A DNA stretch of 64,000 nucleotides, taken from Mycolicibacterium sp. P9-22. Its GTDB lineage: Bacteria > Actinomycetota > Actinomycetes > Mycobacteriales > Mycobacteriaceae. A program made the translations under genes and the position numbers. The DNA is taken from contig NZ_NPKP01000001.1 of the NCBI RefSeq assembly GCF_008329585.1, positions 992,001-1,056,000 of the forward strand, given 5' to 3'. The notes under the pieces are model-generated. The model was not told the origin of the DNA and did not search any database. It worked only from the letters and a program-made list of their open reading frames with translations. Shown piece after piece: positions 24,398 to 34,205 of the stretch (its first letter is position 1; every line of letters starts with the position of its first letter).

Positions 24398-25069
24398 TCA
24401 GTCGGCGCCGACGCGCGGCGACTGGTCGCGGCTCGCCCAGGCCACCCAGGCCAGGATGCCCGCCACGATCAGCGATCCGACGCCCAGCCAGATCGCGGCG
24501 CCGGTGAAGGACCGCGCGCTGGGATCGGTGTACCGGGCCTGGGCGTTCATCGTGGTCACCACACCGGGCTTGAGCTTCCACTCGACGACATCGGTGGACA
24601 CCTGGTCGCCGTTGGTGGATGTCACCTCGCCGGGAAACGACACACTGAGCGAGACATCGGCCTCGGGATCGCTGAGCGAGGTCAGGTCGACCCGGCCCTC
24701 GAGAATCACCAGGTTGCCGGCGCGGCGCAGCGAAATGTCCACCCCGGCGGCGTCGCGATTCATGTTCGCCAGTTGCGGGAGTTCGGCGAAGGTGAGATCG
24801 GAGAACACCGCCTGGGAGCCGACGTAGTCGCCGCGTTCGTACTTCGAGACCGCCACCTTGTTGCTGAACGGCAACGAGTTCAGCAGCTGCGGGCCCTTGT
24901 CGTCGCCGTCGCGGGCAATGGCCGCGGCAACGATCTGCCCGGACACCCGGTCGTCGGGGGACACCGTGATCGAGGCGCGCACCCGCACGCATCCCACGGC
25001 CAGCGGAACGAGGATCAACAACAGCAGGACCAGGGCGGGAAGCCGGTGGCGGCGGGGGCGCGCGTGCAC
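24398..25069 (-). CDS. lppM: Lipoprotein LppM
   Basis: A 223-aa envelope protein. The N-terminal signal helix ends in the lipobox PLAVGC (Cys at about 27), followed by VRASITVSPDDRVSG, a conserved beta-rich domain, and a C-terminal helix AAIWLGVGSLIVAGILAWVAW near 190-210 that would anchor the other end. M. tuberculosis LppM influences phagosome trafficking in macrophages and binds phosphoinositol mannosides; a similar lipid-binding role is inferred. The start is GTG, directly after a short basic stretch. It is 22 bases downstream of the GNAT gene on the same strand. Confidence 0.92.
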   Translation of the reverse strand: MHARPRRHRLPALVLLLLILVPLAVGCVRVRASITVSPDDRVSGQIVAAAIARDGDDKGPQLLNSLPFSNKVAVSKYERGDYVGSQAVFSDLTFAELPQLANMNRDAAGVDISLRRAGNLVILEGRVDLTSLSDPEADVSLSVSFPGEVTSTNGDQVSTDVVEWKLKPGVVTTMNAQARYTDPSARSFTGAAIWLGVGSLIVAGILAWVAWASRDQSPRVGAD

Positions 25070-25091
25070 CCGGTAATCGTGCCAGACCGGG

Positions 25092-25688
25092 TCAGTCCAG
25101 GGGCAGGGACCGGCCCAGGATGGCGAAGGCCCGGGGATCTCCGGCGAAGTGATAGTCGCGGATCACATCGCCGAACCCGAGCCGGCGGTACAGCCGCCAG
25201 GCACGGTTTGCCTCACCGTTGATCTCCGGGGTGGACAGCAGCACGTGCGCCTCGGTGCGTCCGGCGAGCAGCCTGCGGGCCAGCGCCTCACCGAGGCCAT
25301 GCCCCTGGGCGCGCGGGTGGATGTGCAGTTCGGTGAGTTCGAAATAGTCGCCGAGCAGCGCATCTGCGCGGTCGGGGTCGGTACCGGTGCGGCGCAGGCC
25401 GTGCACGACCTGCTGCTGCCACCACTGATCGGGCGCTCCGCTGTAGCCGTAGGCGACCCCGAGCAGGTCGGTGCCGTCGAGCGCCGCGACGGCCTTCCAG
25501 CCGACCCGCCGGGTGTGCTCCAGCCACATCGACGCACGCTGTTCTTCGGTGCCGCGGGGATAGTGCATCGCCTCGACGTAGACCGTCAGCGCCTCGGACA
25601 GACGCCGGCGCATCACGTCGGCCGACAGGTCCACCAGATATGTCGACAACGGGTGTCCTTCGCGGTCTTGTTCGGTGCGCACGGTCAC
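25092..25688 (-). CDS. GNAT family N-acetyltransferase (Rv2170-like)
   Basis: A 198-aa acetyltransferase. The GNAT core has motif A in ELHIHPRAQGHGLGEALARRLL (the R/Q-x-x-G-x-G/A loop binding acetyl-CoA, about 125-146), a preceding LLGVAYGYSG strand, and the C-terminal ANRAWRLYRRLGFGDVIRDY typical of motif B. M. tuberculosis Rv2170 has been linked to lysine acetylation of isocitrate dehydrogenase and to isoniazid acetylation; transfer of those functions is inference. GTG 25688 opens the frame; a second GTG two codons later could also serve. Confidence 0.88.
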   Translation of the reverse strand: MTVRTEQDREGHPLSTYLVDLSADVMRRRLSEALTVYVEAMHYPRGTEEQRASMWLEHTRRVGWKAVAALDGTDLLGVAYGYSGAPDQWWQQQVVHGLRRTGTDPDRADALLGDYFELTELHIHPRAQGHGLGEALARRLLAGRTEAHVLLSTPEINGEANRAWRLYRRLGFGDVIRDYHFAGDPRAFAILGRSLPLD

Positions 25689-25763
25689 CGTTCATTATCG
25701 GGCCCGGGTTCGGGGTTGTGGTCGCCCGGGTGAGGTGATGACCGGCTTCGGTGTCGCACGTCA

Positions 25764-25790
25764 TACAATCGTGTACCAAGTAGGTGGTAC
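25764..25790 (+). promoter_or_regulatory. Promoter with palindrome at the start site, DUF3040 gene
   Basis: A strong -10 hexamer TACAAT (25764-25769) is followed by an inverted repeat GTACCA (25773-25778) and TGGTAC (25785-25790) spaced by six bases. The predicted transcription start falls inside the left arm. The repeat could be an operator or a 5' mRNA hairpin. The leader to the gene would be about 125 bases. Confidence 0.45.
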
Positions 25791-25901
25791 GGCTCAGATT
25801 GACCTCGTATCATGGGGATCAGACGTCCGTGATCGCGGGCGCACAACGTTGATGACACGGCTCCGGAAACACCGGGCCAGGGCGCGGACAAGGAGGGACG
25901 G

Positions 25902-26306
25902 ATGCCACTCTCCGATCATGAGCAGCGCATGCTCGACCAGATCGAAAGCGCGCTCTATGCCGAGGACCCCAAATTCGCTTCCAGCGTTCGGGGTGGCAAT
26001 CTGCGGGCGCCCTCGGCGCGTCGTCGGTTACAGGGTGTTGCCCTCTTTGTCGTCGGCCTCGCGATGCTGGTGTCCGGTGTCGCCATCAATGCGACCTGGA
26101 TCGGCGGTCTGCCGATCCTCTCGGTCATCGGCTTCATCGTGATGTTCGGTGGCGTGGTGTTCGCCATCACCGGCTCACGGGCGTCCGGTCCGGCCGACAA
26201 GTCGGCGCCGCCCTCGGGTTCGGCGCGGCCCAAGCGCGGCAAGAGCACCGGCGGGTCGTTCACCAGCCGTATGGAAGACCGCTTCCGTCGTCGGTTCGAC
26301 GAGTAG
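25902..26306 (+). CDS. DUF3040 membrane protein (Rv2169c-like)
   Basis: A 134-aa inner-membrane protein of the DUF3040 family. The opening PLSDHEQRMLDQIESALYAE and DPKFASSVRG are the family hallmark, followed by two adjacent helices (about 47-66 and 70-90) and a basic Ser/Gly-rich cytoplasmic tail ending RRRFDE. Function unknown; the family is widespread in actinobacteria and usually sits just before mraZ, as here. The ATG at 25902 has GGAGG upstream. The gene is closed by a strong intrinsic terminator. Confidence 0.94.
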   Translation: MPLSDHEQRMLDQIESALYAEDPKFASSVRGGNLRAPSARRRLQGVALFVVGLAMLVSGVAINATWIGGLPILSVIGFIVMFGGVVFAITGSRASGPADKSAPPSGSARPKRGKSTGGSFTSRMEDRFRRRFDE

Positions 26307-26353
26307 CGCTCGACCAGCCGCGGGGTCGGTCACCGGCCCCCACTTCTACCCAC

Positions 26354-26388
26354 CGGGGTAGCTCCGTTTCGGAGCTGCCCCGTTTTTT
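26354..26388 (+). terminator. Strong intrinsic terminator upstream of the dcw cluster
   Basis: A 13-base stem (26354-26366 with 26370-26382, one G-T pair), a TTT loop and an uninterrupted T6 tract (26383-26388). This is a textbook rho-independent terminator, uncommon in mycobacterial genomes, and it insulates the division cluster from the DUF3040 gene. Confidence 0.93.
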
Positions 26389-26441
26389 GTGCCCGCAAGC
26401 GCCCCCGGTACTGCGGCGTGTCGGATCTGGCAGGGCCCCGT

Positions 26442-26468
26442 CCCCACCGAGCCCCCACCGGCCCCCAC
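26442..26468 (-). repeat. Reverse-oriented GTGGGG cluster
   Basis: Three CCCCAC hexamers start at 26442, 26453 and 26463 (GTGGGG on the minus strand) with 11- and 10-base periods, the same unit and phasing as MraZ boxes but inverted. A fourth copy is at 26338. It may be an accessory MraZ site or chance in C-rich DNA. Confidence 0.4.
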
Positions 26469-26545
26469 CTGCGCCCCTGGCTCGTGGATGTGTGCCCTCA
26501 GCTGCTGTTTCAGGGTTGTCGGCAGGTCTTGTGCCGGCCCGCGGG

Positions 26546-26640
26546 GTGGGGCAGAAGGCGGCTGCCGGCCCAGTAGTGGGGCCTGGGGGCAACTTGGTGG
26601 CAGCAAATGGAGCTAAGTGGGGGATTGTGGGGTAAAGTGG
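26546..26640 (+). promoter_or_regulatory. Phased MraZ operator boxes and mraZ promoter
   Basis: GTGG units start at 26617, 26627 and 26637, an exact 10-base period, the known MraZ binding pattern. Further GTGG units at 26546, 26576 and 26597 keep near-multiples of the same helical phase. A TAAAGT hexamer (26633-26638) lies inside the array and is the likely -10, so MraZ binding would block transcription. The rest of the 412-base gap (26307-26718) holds the terminator, the reverse-oriented cluster and no gene. Confidence 0.75.
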
Positions 26641-26718
26641 CGGACAACGGAGCAACCGGAGCTCCGCCAAGCGGGCAGAAGCGACTCGGGATCCAACCGA
26701 GTGGTGGGAGGTGGCGAG

Positions 26719-27150
26719 ATGTTTCTCGGCACCTACACGCCCAAGCTCGACGACAAGGGGCGGCTGACGCTGCCCGCCAAGTTCCGCGACGCACTGGCAG
26801 GAGGGTTGATGGTTACCAAGCACCAAGATCACAGCCTGGCCGTGTACCCGCGGACGGAGTTCGAGAAGCTGGCCGAAAAGGCGATGCTGGCATCGCGCAG
26901 CGATCCCCAGGCCCGCGCTTATGTGCGAAACCTGGCGGCCGGTGCCGATGAGCAGCATCCCGACGCGCAGGGCCGGATCACCCTGTCGGCCGAACACCGC
27001 CGGTACGCCAACCTGTCCAAGGAATGCGTGGTGATCGGCTCGCTGGGTCACCTGGAAATCTGGGACGCACAGGCTTGGCAGCAGTACCAGGAGACCCACG
27101 AAGAGACCTTCTCCGCGGCCAGCGATGACACTCTTCGCGACATCATCTGA
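26719..27150 (+). CDS. mraZ: Transcriptional regulator MraZ
   Basis: Ring-forming DNA-binding protein (143 aa) with two SpoVT-AbrB-like halves, the autorepressor of the dcw operon. First half [20 protein letters not shown] with the DxxGR motif; second half [18 protein letters not shown] with its DxxGR equivalent DAQGR. The ATG at 26719 has GGGAGGTGG upstream and gives the standard length; longer in-frame starts run into the operator. Upstream boxes match the binding pattern of this family, so self-regulation is expected. Confidence 0.97.
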   Translation: MFLGTYTPKLDDKGRLTLPAKFRDALAGGLMVTKHQDHSLAVYPRTEFEKLAEKAMLASRSDPQARAYVRNLAAGADEQHPDAQGRITLSAEHRRYANLSKECVVIGSLGHLEIWDAQAWQQYQETHEETFSAASDDTLRDII

Positions 27151-28243
27151 CCACCCTGCCCGTGCAACGCGGCCTCTGTCCGAACCGGCCCTGGCGTACT
27201 TCCCCGACGCCAGGTCCGCACCCTCGGACAGGGACCCCGTTGCAGGGGCGCCCCTTCGCAACAGGGGAGTCGCAGTGCCTGACGATCATGGCCACGTCCC
27301 CGTCCTCCTCGACCGCTGCGTCGAGTTGTTGAGGCCGGCGCTGACCCGTCACCACCCCGACGGCACCGGAGCCGTATTGGTCGACGCGACCCTGGGTGCG
27401 GGGGGTCACACCGAACGCTTCCTCACCGAACTGCCCGGACTGCATGTTGTGGGCCTGGACCGCGACCCCGATGCGCTGCGCATCGCCACCGAACGGTTGG
27501 CGCCGTTCGGTGACCGCTTCCGCTCCGTCCGCACCCGCTACGACGGCTACTGGGCCGAGCGCGACGAGATCACCATCGACGGAGCACTTTTCGATCTCGG
27601 CGTGTCCTCGATGCAACTGGACCTGATCGATCGCGGGTTCTCCTACGCCCACGACGCCCCGCTGGACATGCGGATGGATCCCGACGCCGAGCTCACCGCG
27701 GCCGACATCCTCAACACCTACGACGAGCGGGCGCTGGCCCGGGTGCTGCGCGAGTACGGGGAGGAGCGGTTCGCCGGCCGGATCGCCTCCCGCGTCGTCA
27801 AACGCCGTGCGCGTCAACCGCTGAACAGCACCGCCGAGTTGGTGGAACTGCTGTACGAGGCGATTCCGGCCGCGACCCGGCGCACCGGCGGTCATCCGGC
27901 CAAGCGGACTTTCCAGGCGCTGCGGATCGCCGTGAACGCCGAACTCGATTCGTTGCGCGATGCATTGCCGGCCGCACTGGCCGCGCTGTCGGGCGGCGGG
28001 CGCATCGTGGTGATGGCCTATCAGTCGTTGGAGGACAAGATCGTCAAGGGGCTGTTCGCCGCGGCCACGGCGTCCCGGACACCGCCCGGGCTGCCGGTCG
28101 AATTGCCGGGCTATGAGGCGGAATTCGTCTCACTGATCCGGGGCGCCGAACAGGCCGATGCCGACGAGATCGAACGGAACCCGCGAAGCGCCTCGGTGCG
28201 GTTGCGGGCATTGGAAAAGGTTGCCGGAAAGGATGACTCATGA
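27125..28243 (+). CDS. rsmH: 16S rRNA (cytosine1402-N4)-methyltransferase RsmH (MraW)
   Basis: SAM-dependent methylation of C1402 in the ribosomal P site. The SAM motif is [15 protein letters not shown], with [10 protein letters not shown], the substrate-side [11 protein letters not shown] and [15 protein letters not shown]. The start is ambiguous: ATG 27125 overlaps mraZ by 26 bases and gives 372 aa with a 50-residue extension. GTG 27275 has a strong GGGGAG and gives the normal 322 aa. The extension carries ALAYFPDAR and SDRDP, which resemble the M. tuberculosis N-terminus as I remember it, so the longer form is listed. Confidence 0.9.
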   Translation: MTLFATSSDHPARATRPLSEPALAYFPDARSAPSDRDPVAGAPLRNRGVAVPDDHGHVPVLLDRCVELLRPALTRHHPDGTGAVLVDATLGAGGHTERFLTELPGLHVVGLDRDPDALRIATERLAPFGDRFRSVRTRYDGYWAERDEITIDGALFDLGVSSMQLDLIDRGFSYAHDAPLDMRMDPDAELTAADILNTYDERALARVLREYGEERFAGRIASRVVKRRARQPLNSTAELVELLYEAIPAATRRTGGHPAKRTFQALRIAVNAELDSLRDALPAALAALSGGGRIVVMAYQSLEDKIVKGLFAAATASRTPPGLPVELPGYEAEFVSLIRGAEQADADEIERNPRSASVRLRALEKVAGKDDS

Positions 28244-29271
28244 AGGGTAAGCGACCCGCACCGGTGCCCGGCGCCGACGAGCGTCGACGCGGCAACCCCC
28301 AGCGTTCCCGAGCCCGGCAGTCCGAAGCGCCGGCCCGCAAGCGCCGTGGCGTACCCGAACAGCGTCCGCAGCGGTCGGCGCCCAAGACCAGCCCGATGCG
28401 GCGTCCCGTCGACGGACCGGCACGGCCCAAGAACGCCAGTCAGGCCAAGGCCCGCGCCAAGGCGCGCAAGGCCAAGGCCCCCAAGGTCGTCCGTCCACCA
28501 CTGCGGGAACGGCTGATAGCCAGGCTGTCCGAGATCGAGTTCAACCCGCGGACCCTCGCGGCCCGCGTCCCGTTCGTGGTGCTGGTCATCGGCTGCCTCG
28601 GTGTCGGACTCGGCGTCACGTTGTGGTTGTCCACCGACGCCGCGGAACGCTCCTATCAGCTGGGGCATGCGCGTCAGCTGAATCAGGCTCTGGCCCAGCA
28701 GAAGGAGGCCCTGGAGCGCGATGTGCTGGAGGCGCAGGCTCCGCCGGCGCTGGCCGAGGCCGCCCGCGAACTGGGCATGATCCCGTCCCGTGACACCGCG
28801 CATCTGGTGCAGGACCCCACCGGCGCCTGGATGGTGGTGGGCACACCGAAGCCGGCCGAAGGGGTACCCCCGCCGCCGTTGAACTCCCCACTGCCGGATG
28901 ACACCCCGGTGACCGAACGGCCGGCACGCCCCGCCGCCGATGCGCCGCCGGCACCCCGGGTCGTGGATCCGCGCGAGGTCGTGGTGCGGGTGCCGTCGCG
29001 GATACCGGACCCCATCGCCGCGACGCCGCTGACCGCCCCCGTCGCGCCGGCCGCACCGTTGGCCGCTCCGCTGGATCCCGCGGTGGTGCCGCCGGTCGCC
29101 GACCTGCTGCCCGCACCGCTGCCCGCGGACGGACTCCCGCATCTGGCCGCTCCGGCGGTGCCCGCGCAGCCCGGCCCGGTGGGCGGTATCGAGAACGTCG
29201 GGCCCGCACCGGTCGAGGTTCCGGTCGTGCCCGACGCCCCGGCCGCCGTGCCCGAAGCCCCCGTCGCATGA
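28240..29271 (+). CDS. FtsL-like bitopic division protein with Pro/Ala-rich tail
   Basis: A 343-aa bitopic membrane protein in the ftsL slot (Rv2164c-like). A very basic cytoplasmic N-terminus (about 1-105) precedes one helix [20 protein letters not shown] (about 108-128) and a short coiled coil [16 protein letters not shown], as in FtsL/DivIC proteins, then a long extracytoplasmic Pro/Ala-rich tail to the end. FtsL links FtsQ and DivIC to activate FtsW/FtsI. ATG overlaps the rsmH stop as ATGA and its own stop overlaps pbpB, so it is part of the core operon. Confidence 0.9.
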   Translation: MKGKRPAPVPGADERRRGNPQRSRARQSEAPARKRRGVPEQRPQRSAPKTSPMRRPVDGPARPKNASQAKARAKARKAKAPKVVRPPLRERLIARLSEIEFNPRTLAARVPFVVLVIGCLGVGLGVTLWLSTDAAERSYQLGHARQLNQALAQQKEALERDVLEAQAPPALAEAARELGMIPSRDTAHLVQDPTGAWMVVGTPKPAEGVPPPPLNSPLPDDTPVTERPARPAADAPPAPRVVDPREVVVRVPSRIPDPIAATPLTAPVAPAAPLAAPLDPAVVPPVADLLPAPLPADGLPHLAAPAVPAQPGPVGGIENVGPAPVEVPVVPDAPAAVPEAPVA

Positions 29272-31142
29272 GCCGCAAGTCACAGGAACATGCCGCGACC
29301 GACCGGCGGATCCGTCGCCCGGAGCCCCAGACCGGTTTGCGCAGTTCGTCGTTCGTGTTCCGGCACCGGGCAGGAAATGTCGTCATCTTCCTGGTTCTCG
29401 TCGTCGCCGCGGCGCAGCTGTTCAACCTGCAGATCTCCAATGCCGCCGGGCTGCGCGCGGAGGCCGCGGGTCAGCTGAAGGTGACCGATGTGCAGAAAGC
29501 GGTGCGCGGCAGCATCGTCGACCGCAACGACGACAAGCTCGCCTTCACCATCGAGGCCCGGGCGCTGACCTTCCAGCCGGTGAAGGTGCGTAAGCAGCTG
29601 GACGAAGCCAAGTCCGCCGATGACAGCGCTCCCGACCCCGACGAGCGGCTGCGTGAGATCGCCACCGAGATCGCGACCCGGCTGAACAACAGGCCCGACG
29701 CCAAAACCCTGCTGACCAAGCTCACCAGCAAGGACTCCTTCGCCTACCTGGCCCGCGCGGTCGACCCGGCCGTCGCCGAGGCCATCATGGCGAAGTTCCC
29801 CGAGGTCGGTTCCGAGCGCCAGGACATCCGCCAGTACCCGGGTGGCTCGCTGGCCGCCAATATCGTCGGCGGAATCGACTGGGACGGGCACGGTCTGCTG
29901 GGGCTGGAAGACTCGATGGACGCCAAGCTGGCCGGAACCGACGGCTCGGTGACCTATGACCGCGGGTCCGACGGGGTGATGATCCCGGGCAGCATGCGCA
30001 ACCGCCACGAGGCGGTGGACGGTTCGACCGTACAACTGACCCTCGACGACGACATCCAGTTCTACGTCCAGCAGCAGGTCCAGCAGGCCAAGGACGTCTC
30101 CGGCGCCAGCAACGTATCCGCCGTCGTCCTGGACGCCAAAACAGGTGAGGTGCTGGCGATGTCGAACGACAACACGTTCGACCCCTCGCAGGACATCGGC
30201 CGCCAAGCCACCCGGCAGATGGGCAACCCGGCCGTCGCCTCACCCTTCGAGCCGGGCTCGGTGAACAAGATCGTCACCGCCGCAACGGCCATCGAGATGG
30301 GCCTGACCAATCCCGATGAGGTGCTGTCCGTTCCGGGCTCCATCGACATGGGCGGCGTCACGGTCAAGGACGCCTGGAACCACGGCGTCGACCAGTACAC
30401 CACCACCGGCGTTTTCGGGAAGTCCTCCAACGTGGGCACCCTGATGCTGGCGCAGCGCGTCGGGCCCGAGAAGTTCGCCGAGATGCTCACCAAGTTCGGG
30501 CTCGGCGAGCGCACCGGCGTCGGGTTACCGGGGGAGAGCGCGGGCCTGGTCCCGCCCATCGATCAGTGGTCGGGCAGCTCGTTCGCCAACCTGCCGATCG
30601 GACAGGGCCTTTCGATGACGCTGCTGCAGATGGCGGGCATGTACCAGGCCATCGCCAATGACGGCGTGCGCATCCCGCCGCGGGTCGTCAAGGCCATCGT
30701 CGCCGCCGACGGCAGCCGCACGGCCGAGGAGAAACCCGAAGGCATCCGGGTGGTCTCGCCGGAGACCGCGGTGGCGGTGCGCAATATGTTGCGCGCCACC
30801 GTGCAACGCGACCCGCGTGGCGTGCAACAGGGCACCGGCTGGCAGGCGGCCGTCGAGGGTTACCAGATCGCAGGCAAGACCGGGACCGCCCAGCAGATCA
30901 ACCCGAACTGCGGCTGCTACTACGACGACCACTACTGGATCACGTTCGCCGGGATGGCTCCGTCGGACGATCCCCGCTACGTCATCGGCATCATGGCCGA
31001 CAACCCGCACCGCACGGCCGACGGGCAACCGGGCACCACCGTGGCCCCGCTGTTCCACAACATCGCGGCCTGGTTGCTGCAGCGTGAGAACGTGCCGCTG
31101 TCCGCCGATCCCGGTCCGCCGCTCACCTTGCAGGCCACCTGA
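29268..31142 (+). CDS. pbpB: Septal peptidoglycan transpeptidase PbpB (FtsI/PBP3)
   Basis: Class B penicillin-binding protein (624 aa) crosslinking septal peptidoglycan with FtsW. One N-terminal helix (about 36-56), a pedestal domain, then the transpeptidase with catalytic Ser331 in SVNK (331-334), SSN (386-388) and KTG (537-539). Two cysteines near 548-550 (NCGC) may form a loop disulfide. ATGA overlap with the FtsL-like gene. It is followed by 46 bases before murE, where the M. tuberculosis equivalent carries extra PE_PGRS genes that are absent here. Confidence 0.97.
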   Translation: MSRKSQEHAATDRRIRRPEPQTGLRSSSFVFRHRAGNVVIFLVLVVAAAQLFNLQISNAAGLRAEAAGQLKVTDVQKAVRGSIVDRNDDKLAFTIEARALTFQPVKVRKQLDEAKSADDSAPDPDERLREIATEIATRLNNRPDAKTLLTKLTSKDSFAYLARAVDPAVAEAIMAKFPEVGSERQDIRQYPGGSLAANIVGGIDWDGHGLLGLEDSMDAKLAGTDGSVTYDRGSDGVMIPGSMRNRHEAVDGSTVQLTLDDDIQFYVQQQVQQAKDVSGASNVSAVVLDAKTGEVLAMSNDNTFDPSQDIGRQATRQMGNPAVASPFEPGSVNKIVTAATAIEMGLTNPDEVLSVPGSIDMGGVTVKDAWNHGVDQYTTTGVFGKSSNVGTLMLAQRVGPEKFAEMLTKFGLGERTGVGLPGESAGLVPPIDQWSGSSFANLPIGQGLSMTLLQMAGMYQAIANDGVRIPPRVVKAIVAADGSRTAEEKPEGIRVVSPETAVAVRNMLRATVQRDPRGVQQGTGWQAAVEGYQIAGKTGTAQQINPNCGCYYDDHYWITFAGMAPSDDPRYVIGIMADNPHRTADGQPGTTVAPLFHNIAAWLLQRENVPLSADPGPPLTLQAT

Positions 31143-31188
31143 GCGGTGTCCCGGGCCACGTCAGGCAGCCCGGTACTGTGGCAAGGCC

Positions 31189-32703
31189 ATGAAACTGCGT
31201 CCCTCCCATCCATCCGGTGAGCTGCTCGGACCGCTGGCCGAGCGCATCGGGGTGCCCGCGGCGAGCGCCCACACCCGGGTGACCGGTGTGACGCTGCGCA
31301 GCCAGGACGTCCGGCCCGGGGATCTGTTCGCCGCGCTGCCGGGAGGATCCGCACACGGCGCCCGGTTCGCCGCCGACGCGGTGGCCTCCGGTGCGCTGGC
31401 CGTGCTGACCGATCCCGCCGGGGCCGCACAGCTGCCGGCCGACCTGGATGCGGCGGTGCTGGTGCATCCCGCACCGCGCGAGGTGCTCGGCGCGCTCGCC
31501 GCCGATGTCTACGGGCACCCGTCCCGGACGTTGCGCGTCATCGGTGTCACGGGCACGTCCGGCAAGACGACCACCACCTATCTCATCGAGGCGGGTCTGC
31601 GGGCCGCGGGGCGGACCGCAGGCCTGATCGGCACCGTCGGAATCCGCATCGACGGACGTGACGAGCCCAGCTCGCTGACCACACCGGAAGCTCCCGACCT
31701 GCAGGCGCTGCTGGCGGTGATGCTGGAACGCGGGGTGGACACCGTGGTGATGGAGGTGTCCAGCCATGCCCTGACGCTCGGGCGGGTGGACGGGACGGTC
31801 TTCGAAGCCGGTGGTTTCACCAATCTGTCCCGAGACCATCTCGACTTCCATCCGACGATGGAGGACTACCTGGACGCCAAGGCCCGGTTGTTCGAACCGG
31901 ATTCGCCCACCCATGCCGCGCACGCGGTGATCTGCGTCGACGACGACTGGGGCCGGCGGATCGCGGACCGATCCCGGGCGCCGGTGCGGGTCAGCGCGGG
32001 CGGCGCCGACGCCGACTGGATGGTCGACGCGGTGCGCGCGATCGGGCGGGGTGGCCAGGAATTCGTGGCCGTCGACCCCGCCGGCGTGCACCACGCCCTG
32101 CAGATCGGACTGCCGGGGCGCTACAACATCGCCAACGCGCTGCTCGCGGTGGCACTGCTCGACGTGGTCGGGGTGTCGCCGGAGCAGAGCGCACCCGGTC
32201 TGCGAGCCGCGGCGGTGCCGGGCCGGCTGGAGACCATCGACCGCGGTCAGGATTTTCTGGCGCTGGTCGACTACGCCCACAAGCCGGGGGCACTGGAAGC
32301 GGTGCTGCAGACGTTGCGCCACCAGGAAGCCGGTGGCCGGGTCGCCGTGGTGTTCGGCGCGGGCGGCAACCGTGACGTGGGCAAGCGCGAGCCGATGGGC
32401 CGGGTCGCCGCCGAACTGGCCGATCTCGTCGTCGTCACCGATGACAACCCGCGGGATGAGGATCCGGCGGCCATCCGTGCCGCGGTGCTGGCCGGTGCCA
32501 CCGGGGGAGCCGGTGAGGTCGTCGAGATCGGGGACCGCCGGGCCGCCATCGATTACGCCGTGGCCTGGGCGCGCACCGGCGATGTGGTGCTGATCGCCGG
32601 CAAGGGCCACGAATCGGGGCAGACCAGCCGCGGCGCCACGCGGCCGTTCGACGACCGGGTGGAACTGGCCGACGCGCTGACCACCCTCGGGCGGGACCGA
32701 TGA
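31189..32703 (+). CDS. murE: UDP-MurNAc-tripeptide synthetase MurE
   Basis: ATP-dependent ligase (504 aa) adding meso-diaminopimelate to UDP-MurNAc-dipeptide. The ATP loop is [11 protein letters not shown], with [14 protein letters not shown] and [10 protein letters not shown] in the central domain and the meso-DAP selecting motif DNPR (in DDNPRDEDP) near the C-terminus. The ATG at 31189 gives the standard N-terminus; the frame is open further upstream into pbpB but not coding there. A TACTGT nine bases before the ATG is a possible internal -10. ATGA overlap with murF. Confidence 0.97.
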   Translation: MKLRPSHPSGELLGPLAERIGVPAASAHTRVTGVTLRSQDVRPGDLFAALPGGSAHGARFAADAVASGALAVLTDPAGAAQLPADLDAAVLVHPAPREVLGALAADVYGHPSRTLRVIGVTGTSGKTTTTYLIEAGLRAAGRTAGLIGTVGIRIDGRDEPSSLTTPEAPDLQALLAVMLERGVDTVVMEVSSHALTLGRVDGTVFEAGGFTNLSRDHLDFHPTMEDYLDAKARLFEPDSPTHAAHAVICVDDDWGRRIADRSRAPVRVSAGGADADWMVDAVRAIGRGGQEFVAVDPAGVHHALQIGLPGRYNIANALLAVALLDVVGVSPEQSAPGLRAAAVPGRLETIDRGQDFLALVDYAHKPGALEAVLQTLRHQEAGGRVAVVFGAGGNRDVGKREPMGRVAAELADLVVVTDDNPRDEDPAAIRAAVLAGATGGAGEVVEIGDRRAAIDYAVAWARTGDVVLIAGKGHESGQTSRGATRPFDDRVELADALTTLGRDR

Positions 32704-34205
32704 TCCCGATGACGCTGGCGCGGGTCGCCCAGATCGTCGGCGGCGAATTGGCCGATATCGCCCCCGCCGAGGCCGCGACGGTCCGGATCACCGGCACCGT
32801 CGAGTTCGACTCGCGGGCGGTGACCCCCGGCGGGCTGTTCCTGGCCCTACCGGGTGCGCGTTCGGATGGACATGACTTCGCGGCCGGCGCCATCGCCTCG
32901 GGTGCGGTGGCCGTGCTGGCCGCGCGCCCGGTCGGTGTGCCCGCCATCGTGGTGCCCGCGGTGGCGGCCGCCGACACCGCGTCGGGTGCACTGGAACACG
33001 ATGACGCCGTCGGGTCGGGGGCCGCGGTGCTGGCCGCGCTGGCCAAGCTGGCCTCCGCGGTGGCCACCGAGTTGGCGGCCGGCGGACTGCGCATCATCGG
33101 TGTCACCGGGTCGTCGGGTAAGACCTCGACCAAGGATCTGCTGGCGGCGGTGCTGGCGCCGCTCGGCGAGGTGGTGGCCCCACCGGGTTCGTTCAACAAC
33201 GAGCTCGGCCACCCGTGGACGGTGCTGCGATCCACCACCGACACCGATTTCCTGATCCTGGAGATGTCGGCGCGTCATCCCGGCAATATCGCGGCACTGG
33301 CCTCCATCGCGACACCGTCGATCGGCGTGGTGCTCAACGTGGGCACCGCCCACCTCGGCGAGTTCGGCTCACGGGAGATCATCGCGGCAACAAAATCTGA
33401 GCTGCCCCAAGCTGTTCCGGCATCCGGCGTGGTGGTGCTCAACGCCGACGACGCGGCGGTGGCCGCGATGGCCGAGAAGACGCGGGCCCGGGTGGTGCGG
33501 GTGTCCCGCGGCTCCGGCGCCGATGTCTGGTCGAGCGCGGAGTCCCTCGACGAGCTGGCGCGCCCGCGCTTCACGCTGCACACCGGCGATGGTGCGGTCG
33601 ATATCGCGCTGGCCGTGCACGGCGAACACCAGGTGTCCAACGCGTTGTGCGCGGCCGCGGTCGCGCTCGAGTGCGGGGCGACGCTGCAGCAGGTGGCCGA
33701 CGCCCTCGCCGCGGCCGGCCCGGTGTCGGCGCGCCGGATGCATGTCAGCACCCGCTCCGACGGCGTCACCATCATCAACGACGCCTACAACGCCAACCCG
33801 GATTCGATGACGGCCGGGCTGAAGGCACTCGCCTGGATGGCCCGTGAGGCCGTCGCGACCACCGGTCGGAAACGCCGTAGCTGGGCCGTCCTCGGGGAGA
33901 TGGCAGAGCTCGGGGAGGACGCGATATCCGAACACGATCGCATCGGCCGGTTCGCCGTGCGCTTAGATGTCTCTCGTCTGATTGTCGTGGGAACCGGGAG
34001 ACCGATGAACGCCATGCTCCAGGGGGCGGTGATGGAAGGCTCATGGGGCAGTGAGGCGGTACTGGTTCCCGACGCCGACGCCGCGCTGGATTTGCTGAGG
34101 GCCGAACTGGCCGAGGGGGACGTTGTACTTGTGAAGGCCTCGAACGCCGCCGGACTCGGCGCGCTCGCCGACCTGCTCGCCGAGCAGGGGAGTCGGTCAC
34201 GGTGA
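32700..34205 (+). CDS. murF: UDP-MurNAc-tripeptide--D-Ala-D-Ala ligase MurF
   Basis: Last cytoplasmic Mur ligase (501 aa), adding D-Ala-D-Ala. It has the N-terminal substrate domain with [17 protein letters not shown], the ATP loop [38 protein letters not shown] and the C-terminal [20 protein letters not shown] overlap with murE and a 4-base overlap with mraY. Length and motifs show it is a plain MurF, not fused to any part of the missing MurD. Confidence 0.97.
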   Translation: MIPMTLARVAQIVGGELADIAPAEAATVRITGTVEFDSRAVTPGGLFLALPGARSDGHDFAAGAIASGAVAVLAARPVGVPAIVVPAVAAADTASGALEHDDAVGSGAAVLAALAKLASAVATELAAGGLRIIGVTGSSGKTSTKDLLAAVLAPLGEVVAPPGSFNNELGHPWTVLRSTTDTDFLILEMSARHPGNIAALASIATPSIGVVLNVGTAHLGEFGSREIIAATKSELPQAVPASGVVVLNADDAAVAAMAEKTRARVVRVSRGSGADVWSSAESLDELARPRFTLHTGDGAVDIALAVHGEHQVSNALCAAAVALECGATLQQVADALAAAGPVSARRMHVSTRSDGVTIINDAYNANPDSMTAGLKALAWMAREAVATTGRKRRSWAVLGEMAELGEDAISEHDRIGRFAVRLDVSRLIVVGTGRPMNAMLQGAVMEGSWGSEAVLVPDADAALDLLRAELAEGDVVLVKASNAAGLGALADLLAEQGSRSR

